Of a stretch of 10,893 nt of DNA, positions 6,642 through 10,893 are shown piece after piece (position 1 is the first letter of the stretch; each line of letters begins with the position of its first letter). This DNA comes from JBECKQ01 sp040235375 (GTDB lineage: Bacteria; Planctomycetota; Phycisphaerae; UBA1845). Location: NCBI GenBank assembly GCA_040235375.1, contig JBECKQ010000439.1, positions 1 to 10,893 of the forward strand, written 5' to 3'. The position numbers were made by a program, and so were the translations under genes. The notes below the pieces were generated by a model, which saw only the letters and a list, made by a program, of their open reading frames with translations, searched no databases and was not told the DNA's origin.

Positions 6642-7100
6642 ATGGCACACAAACGCACACCGAGCAAACGTCATGGCCGCAAGGGGCCGGCTGGCAAGGC
6701 TGTCGCAGCGCGGGTGGTTCGCGCGAAGGGTGAGGCGGCCACGCCGGCCGCCACTCGCAGCGGCCGGCCGTCGGCGCTCGTGGATACGCGGGTCGTGTAC
6801 TGCGGCGATTGTCTCGATCAGCTTCGCAAGCTGCCGGACGGGTGCGTGGACCTGGTCTACATCGACCGGCCGTTCAACAGCAACCGCAACTACGAGGTCT
6901 TCTGGGGCGAGACGCGCGAGACGCGGGCGTTCGAGGATCAGCACGCCTCGACGGCGGCGTACATCGACTACATGCGGCCGCGCTGCGTCGAGCTGGCCCG
7001 CGTGCTCAAGAAGACCGGCAGCTTCTGCGGCAAGCGGGGCATGAATGTGCCGCGGGAAGCCGCGTTTTCTGGCGTATTTGGGAGCCCTCCACATGAATAA
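6642..7100 (+). pseudogene. N-terminal remnant of a DNA methyltransferase-nuclease
   Basis: After a basic N-terminal extension, VVYCGDCLDQLRKLPDGCVD leads into the catalytic motif IV region (DLVYI, D75-R76-P77-F78, NSNRNYEVFWGET) of the DNA_methylase (N6/N4) family. It continues AYIDYMRPRCVELARVLKKTGSF. Family resemblance stops after GSF (7023-7025), where relatives continue with an aromatic YYHCDWH-type segment. Here about 25 unrelated codons run to TAA at 7098-7100. The target-recognition region and the AdoMet-binding FxGxG motif, expected later in the chain, are absent. The C-terminal part of the same family reappears at 8253. Motif IV reads DRPF where the family has DPPF, so even this piece is probably inactive. 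From about 6831 nearly every third position is G or C, matching the C-terminal remnant and unlike the gene in between. Confidence 0.8.
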
Positions 7101-8247
7101 GCTCATTCAAGTGATCGAGGCGACACGCGCGAAGATCGACGGCCTACGCAAGCACGCGCTCAAAGAAACGCCAACACGTACCATCGTAATCGACCCGCTC
7201 CTGGAGGCGCTTGGCTGGGATGTCCGCGATCCCGACGAGGTCGAGTTGGAGTACCCGACCGTTGACGGCAAGTCCGTCGACTACGCCCTCAAGCTCAACA
7301 GGAAATGCGTGTTGCTGGTCGAGGCGAAGCCCTTTGACGATCCTCTCACCGATGTGAAGGCGATCACGCAGGTGGTCTCGTACGCTGCGAATGATGGCAT
7401 CGTCTGGTGCGTGCTCACGAGCGGCTTGAAGTGGAAGGTCTACCGCAGCGTCGAGAAATGTCCCGCGCCCGACAAGCTGATGTACGAAGTGTCGCTTGAT
7501 CCGCGCGAGTCTGAGGGGCTAACCGTCCAGCAGATCGCCCAGCAGTTATGGCGGTTCTCTCGCGAGCAGATGGCCAAGGGGGCTCTCGATGCACTCGGCG
7601 AGCAGACTTTCACGGACGGCAAGGTACGCAAGGCGCTCGCGGCCATCATGCAGAGCCCTCCGCGGCCGCTGCTGAACATGATCCGCAACGCTATGGGAGA
7701 CAAGCACATGGTCCCCCGTCGGATCAAGGAGAGCTTGTCGCGCGTGTGGCCTGACGTCACGGTTGTTCAGTCCCCGGCGTCATCAACTTCCTCTACGCCG
7801 ACGCGCTCGATTTCCAAACCGCCCTCGCGTTCAGATGGAGCCCGGAAGGCATGGCGTACACGCCGGGCACGGGCTTCCGAGTCCACCTCCGACGAAGCCC
7901 ACCACGTTGCCGGCAAGCCCCAGGAAGTGGTGGCGTTGTATCAAGCGGTCGACCGACTCTGCCGATCCCTCGATCCAGAGGCTGTCACCAAGCGGTACTT
8001 GGCAAAGTGCATCGCGTATGACGGAGCCAAACGCAATTTCTGCAGCGTTCACATACGACAAGGCGGTTTGCGCGTGTGGCTGAAGCTGAAGTACAGCCGA
8101 CTGATCAACCCCCCAGCTTTTGCCAGAGACGTTTCCAACGTCGGGCATTGGGGTGCGGGCGACGTTGAACTGAGCATCAACAGCTTGTCTCAGATGGAAG
8201 ATGCGGCTGCGCTTATCCGTCAGTCATTCGAAGCGTCGGGGAGTTAG
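7093..8247 (+). CDS. stand-alone nuclease: HsdR N-terminal-like + DUF5655
   Basis: 384 residues. The N-terminal domain matches the type I restriction R-subunit N-terminal (HsdR_N-like) fold of the PD-(D/E)XK group: IDPLLEALGWDVRDPDEVEL at 34-53, D63 in VDGKSVDYAL, and the E77-x-K79 pair in LLVEAKPFDDP. The C-terminal domain, from about residue 275 (LYQAVDRL, YLAKCIAYDG, GGLRVWLKL, ARDVSNVGHWGAGDVELSI), is DUF5655. There is no helicase or translocase, so this is not a complete type I R subunit; domain pairs of this kind occur as stand-alone proteins of unknown target. The ATG at 7093 is chosen because GGGAG at 7080-7084 lies eight bases upstream; it overlaps the stop of the preceding remnant as ATGAATAA. 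A Ser/Arg-rich linker (about residues 227-268) looks out of frame and may contain frameshifts. Third positions are less G/C-rich than in the flanking remnants (13 of the first 44 codons end in A/T). Confidence 0.82.
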   Translation: MNKLIQVIEATRAKIDGLRKHALKETPTRTIVIDPLLEALGWDVRDPDEVELEYPTVDGKSVDYALKLNRKCVLLVEAKPFDDPLTDVKAITQVVSYAANDGIVWCVLTSGLKWKVYRSVEKCPAPDKLMYEVSLDPRESEGLTVQQIAQQLWRFSREQMAKGALDALGEQTFTDGKVRKALAAIMQSPPRPLLNMIRNAMGDKHMVPRRIKESLSRVWPDVTVVQSPASSTSSTPTRSISKPPSRSDGARKAWRTRRARASESTSDEAHHVAGKPQEVVALYQAVDRLCRSLDPEAVTKRYLAKCIAYDGAKRNFCSVHIRQGGLRVWLKLKYSRLINPPAFARDVSNVGHWGAGDVELSINSLSQMEDAAALIRQSFEASGS

Positions 8248-8252
8248 GCGGG

Positions 8253-8807
8253 GTCAGCGTCGATCTGTCGCCCACCGCCTGCCGCGTCATGGCCAAGCGG
8301 CTCCGCGACGTGTGCAAGATCCGCGAGGACGAGGCCCTCTGGCGGGCCGGCCGCGGCTTCGTCGTCCGCGACCTGCCGTGGACCGAGGAGAAGCTGCGAG
8401 CCATCCCGCCGTTCGAGTTCGAGAACTGGGCCGTCATCGCCCTGGGCGGCATCCCCAACAAGACGCAGGTCGGCGACATGGGCATCGACGGCCGCATCTT
8501 CCCCGTCGCCGCCGCCCCCAAGAAACCCGCCGCCGCCAAGGGCCAGACGCCCGCGTTCGAGCAGTTCCTCGACCAGTGGTACCCGATCCAGGTCAAGCAG
8601 AAGGACAAGGTCGGCCGCCCCGACATCGACGCCTTCGAGGCCGTCATGACCCGCGAAGACCGCACGAAGGGCTTCTTCGTCGCGTTCGACTACACCTCCG
8701 ACGCCCTGCACGAGATCGACGCCTTCTTCCGCAAGAGCGGCAAGGTGATCGTCGCGCTCACTGTGCGCGAGATCCTCGACGAGCAGATCGCGAAGAAGCT
8801 GCCGTGA
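8253..8807 (+). pseudogene. C-terminal remnant: methyltransferase tail + Mrr-like nuclease
   Basis: The frame reads VSVDLSPTACRVMAKRLRDV, the region that in intact relatives directly follows the AdoMet-binding segment of the methyltransferase, then RDLPWTEEKLRAIPPFEFENW. The rest is an Mrr-type PD-(D/E)XK nuclease domain: FENWAVIALGG, GDMGIDGRIF (aspartate codon at 8487-8489), WYPIQVKQKDK (Gln 8589, Lys 8595) and DYTSDALHEIDAFF. The nuclease residues are intact. The first ATG, at 8289, has no ribosome binding site and would give a 172-residue protein. Reading begins only a few bases after the stop of the inserted gene (8245-8247), so a small amount of reinitiation is conceivable. Codon use is extremely G/C-ending (one A/T-ending codon in the first 43 from 8289). 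I call it a pseudogene fragment; a surviving free-standing nuclease is the alternative. Confidence 0.78.
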
Positions 8808-8931
8808 GTTGCGACGCCGGCATGGTGGCTCTGCGAGCGGCGACCGGCCGTCATCAACATTCAAACGTCCAGCGGGGGCGGCGTCGCGTAGCGTCGGCGT
8901 AAAGGCGCTACCTGCGATAACAGCGGTTTCG

Positions 8932-10893
8932 TCAGGGTGCCGTGCTCATCGGCTCAGTCGCCCGTGTACACTGGGCCAGCCGCTTAAGCAGCGCCCGGGC
9001 GAAGTCGGTTTCCGTGACTCCTTCGCACCCGAGCTCGATGCAGTCGGCGAACGCCTTGCGGGCGTCGTCGGGGCGGCCGTCGAGCAGTGACTTGCGGCCG
9101 ATGTAATAGTAGCCCTCGGCGCGTTCGTCGTCGGTGACCGCAGCCTCGAGCAAGTCATCCTCGGTGAGCGACCCGCGGAGCATGGCGAGCACCCGATCCG
9201 TCCACACATCGGCATCGGCCGGCGCCACGGGCGCGGCGATCAGAGCCTCGGCCGCTTGCTCGCGGCCGCTGGCGCGCAGCAGGATGTATTGGAATAACCG
9301 AGCGTACGCACTGGTCGGGCCGGTACGCGTCGCCGCCTGCTGGTAGTCGGCGAGGGCGGCGTCAACGTTTCCGGTGATCTCGTACGTCATTCCCCGGTAC
9401 ATCCACGCGCCAGCATGCGTTGGCTCGCGATCGATCGCCCGCGTCAGGTCGGCGATCGTCTCGTCGAAACGTCCGAGACGCAGGTCGAGTACGGCCCGCG
9501 CCCTCAGGTCCGATGCCTGCGCGTCCAAGGCAAATGCCTGCCCGTAGTCGTCAATCGCCTCCGCATAGTGGCCGGCCCGCGTCAACGCCTCCGCACGCGA
9601 GCGCCAGCCGTCGGGGTTGTCCGGCTTGAGTCGCAGGTACTGGTTCAGGTCCGCAATCTGCCGATCGACCTGATTGGTGCGCCAGTAGGCAAACGCTCTG
9701 TTCTGATAGCCGCGGGGATCGTCGGGCCGGAGCTGAATCACTCGACTGGCATCATTGATGCTCTCCTCCCAGCGCGCCGCCTGCGCGAAGAGCAGGCTGC
9801 GATCGAGATAGACCTCCACGCTGGTCGGATCGAGCCGAAGGGCTTGGGCGTAATCGGCGAGCGCCTCGTCGACGTTCCCGAGGCCGGCCCGGGCCCGCGC
9901 CCGGCACTGAAACGCCTCGGGTAACTTCGGGTCCAGCCGAATCGCCTCGCTCGCGTCGGCGATCGCCTCGGCGAAGCGTGACATACCGTTCTTCGCCAGC
10001 GCCCGGTTGACCCAGAAAGATGGGTACAGCGTCGGATCCAACCGGATCGCCTCATCGAAGGCCCGCTCAGCCTCTTCGAAACGGCCCATGTAAAGCAGCG
10101 CCCGGCCGCGCAGATCATGCGTCACCGACCACTTGTTGCGCATGGTGACCGCACGGTCGGCGTCGACCAGCATCGCATCGTAACGGCCCAGCTTGCGGTA
10201 GCGCTCCGCTCGCGCCGTGACGAAGTCCGAGCGAATCGGATCGAGCTCAATCGCCCGGCTCAGCAGCTCGATGGCCCGCTGAGGGTCCTTCTCATCGAGC
10301 GCTTCGAGGTAGTATGCATCCGCAGAGTTCGGACGCATCTGGCGCGCCTTCTCGCGATAGTGTGCGGCCTTGCTCGCATCGCCCGCGTCCTGATATGCGA
10401 TGGCCAGCGTGTCGTAAGCGTTCCAGTAGTCCGGATGTCGGGCGACCAGATCCTCCAGCAGTGCGATTGCTTCAGTTCGTTTGCCCATGTGCCGCAGGAT
10501 CTTCGCCCGCAGGCGCTGTAGCTCCAGATGATCCGGCGCCTGCGCCAGACCCGCCTCGACCTTCTCCATCGCCGCCGCGAACCGACCGTTGTAGAGCAGC
10601 GTGTGCGCGTCATTGACGATCAGCTCCAGACCACGCGTGTCGGCCGCCGCCTGCGCCGTCAGCGCCTCGCGGTGCGATCGCTCGTACTCCGCATACATGA
10701 TGCCGGTCGCACTGAGCAGCAGCAGCACCGCCGTCGTCAGCGCCACGGGCACCTTGCGACGGCGAGCGAACTTGACGGCCCGCGCCGCCGCGGATGGCCG
10801 CTTCGCCTGAATGGGCAGATCCAGCAGCCACCGCCGCAGGTCGTCGGCCAGCTCCTTCGCCGACGCGAAGCGATCGTGCGGCCTCTTCTCGAT
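8932..10893 (-). CDS. Ser/Thr protein kinase with TPR repeats (5' end missing)
   Basis: The reading frame runs to the window edge without a stop, so the N-terminus lies outside; 653 residues are visible. It opens with EKRPHDRFASAKELADDLRR, typical of the last helix of a bacterial Hanks-type kinase domain, then a proline/arginine-rich linker (LLDLPIQAKRPSAAARA). A membrane helix follows (about VALTTAVLLLLSATGIM), which would put the repeats on the other side of the membrane from the kinase. The remainder is a long array of roughly a dozen 34-residue TPR units with the usual W/Y-LG-Y-A-P pattern, e.g. WNAYDTLAIAYQDAGDASKA, AIRLDPTLYPSFWVNRALAK and AIDREPTHAGAWMYRGMTYE. The likely role is signalling by phosphorylation, with the TPRs binding partners. 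The GTG at 10750-10752 is not the real start. This architecture is abundant in Planctomycetota and is the main taxonomic clue. It is convergent with the methyltransferase remnant, 124 bases away. Confidence 0.92.
   Translation of the reverse strand: MEKRPHDRFASAKELADDLRRWLLDLPIQAKRPSAAARAVKFARRRKVPVALTTAVLLLLSATGIMYAEYERSHREALTAQAAADTRGLELIVNDAHTLLYNGRFAAAMEKVEAGLAQAPDHLELQRLRAKILRHMGKRTEAIALLEDLVARHPDYWNAYDTLAIAYQDAGDASKAAHYREKARQMRPNSADAYYLEALDEKDPQRAIELLSRAIELDPIRSDFVTARAERYRKLGRYDAMLVDADRAVTMRNKWSVTHDLRGRALLYMGRFEEAERAFDEAIRLDPTLYPSFWVNRALAKNGMSRFAEAIADASEAIRLDPKLPEAFQCRARARAGLGNVDEALADYAQALRLDPTSVEVYLDRSLLFAQAARWEESINDASRVIQLRPDDPRGYQNRAFAYWRTNQVDRQIADLNQYLRLKPDNPDGWRSRAEALTRAGHYAEAIDDYGQAFALDAQASDLRARAVLDLRLGRFDETIADLTRAIDREPTHAGAWMYRGMTYEITGNVDAALADYQQAATRTGPTSAYARLFQYILLRASGREQAAEALIAAPVAPADADVWTDRVLAMLRGSLTEDDLLEAAVTDDERAEGYYYIGRKSLLDGRPDDARKAFADCIELGCEGVTETDFARALLKRLAQCTRATEPMSTAP

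Noticed and set aside
7026..8252. Insertion of a transposon or phage into the methyltransferase
   Set aside because: No transposase, terminal inverted repeats, target-site duplication or integrase are visible, and a central part of the methyltransferase is lost, not merely interrupted.
8811..8887. 8-bp inverted repeat GCGACGCC/GGCGTCGC between convergent genes as a terminator
   Set aside because: The arms are 61 bases apart with no T-tract; in GC-rich DNA this is readily expected by chance.
8201..8902. 233-codon plus-strand frame
   Set aside because: It is an out-of-frame, Arg/Pro-rich reading of the Mrr-like nuclease fragment; the frame at 8253-8807 contains the family motifs.

Overview
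The window is high-GC bacterial DNA with high G+C at third codon positions. The best taxonomic pointer is the protein entering from the right edge: the tail of a serine/threonine kinase domain, one membrane helix, then a long run of TPR repeats. That architecture is typical of Planctomycetota (the Phycisphaerae/Planctomycetia group). The DNA methyltransferase remnant also resembles a family I associate with planctomycetes. The assignment rests on recalled family resemblance, not on a search.

Layout. (1) 172-1377, +: an unrecognised polytopic membrane protein. (2) 1479-2477, -: a DUF5685-like protein with aspartate-rich motifs and a very Cys-rich tail. (3) 2621-2833, +: a small XRE-family regulator, divergent from (2), with a perfect 11-bp inverted repeat between the two. 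(4) 2834-3632: mostly non-coding, but with a 46-aa zinc-ribbon gene on the minus strand (3160-3300) and a strong hairpin at 3513-3545. (5) 3633-4337, +: an HU-like DNA-binding protein with a C-terminal DUF4469 Ig-like domain. (6) 4504-6570, +: an OLD-family ATPase/TOPRIM nuclease. (7) 6642-8807, +: remains of a DNA methyltransferase fused to an Mrr-like nuclease. Its centre is missing and is replaced by an intact gene (7093-8247) encoding a type I restriction R-subunit N-terminal-like nuclease with a C-terminal DUF5655 domain. (8) 8932-10893, -: the kinase/TPR protein, whose 5' end lies outside the window.

The stretch from about 2.5 to 8.8 kb looks like a defence or restriction-modification accessory island. 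It holds a controller-like regulator, an HU-like protein, an OLD nuclease, a broken methyltransferase-nuclease and a stand-alone PD-(D/E)XK nuclease. The most notable structure is the replacement inside the methyltransferase gene. Both flanks keep the family sequence and almost exclusive G/C third positions, while the gene between them has clearly different codon use and its own ribosome binding site. The adjacent HU-DUF4469 and OLD genes could form a functional pair; that is an inference from adjacency only. I saw no tRNA, rRNA, CRISPR array, transposase or integrase.
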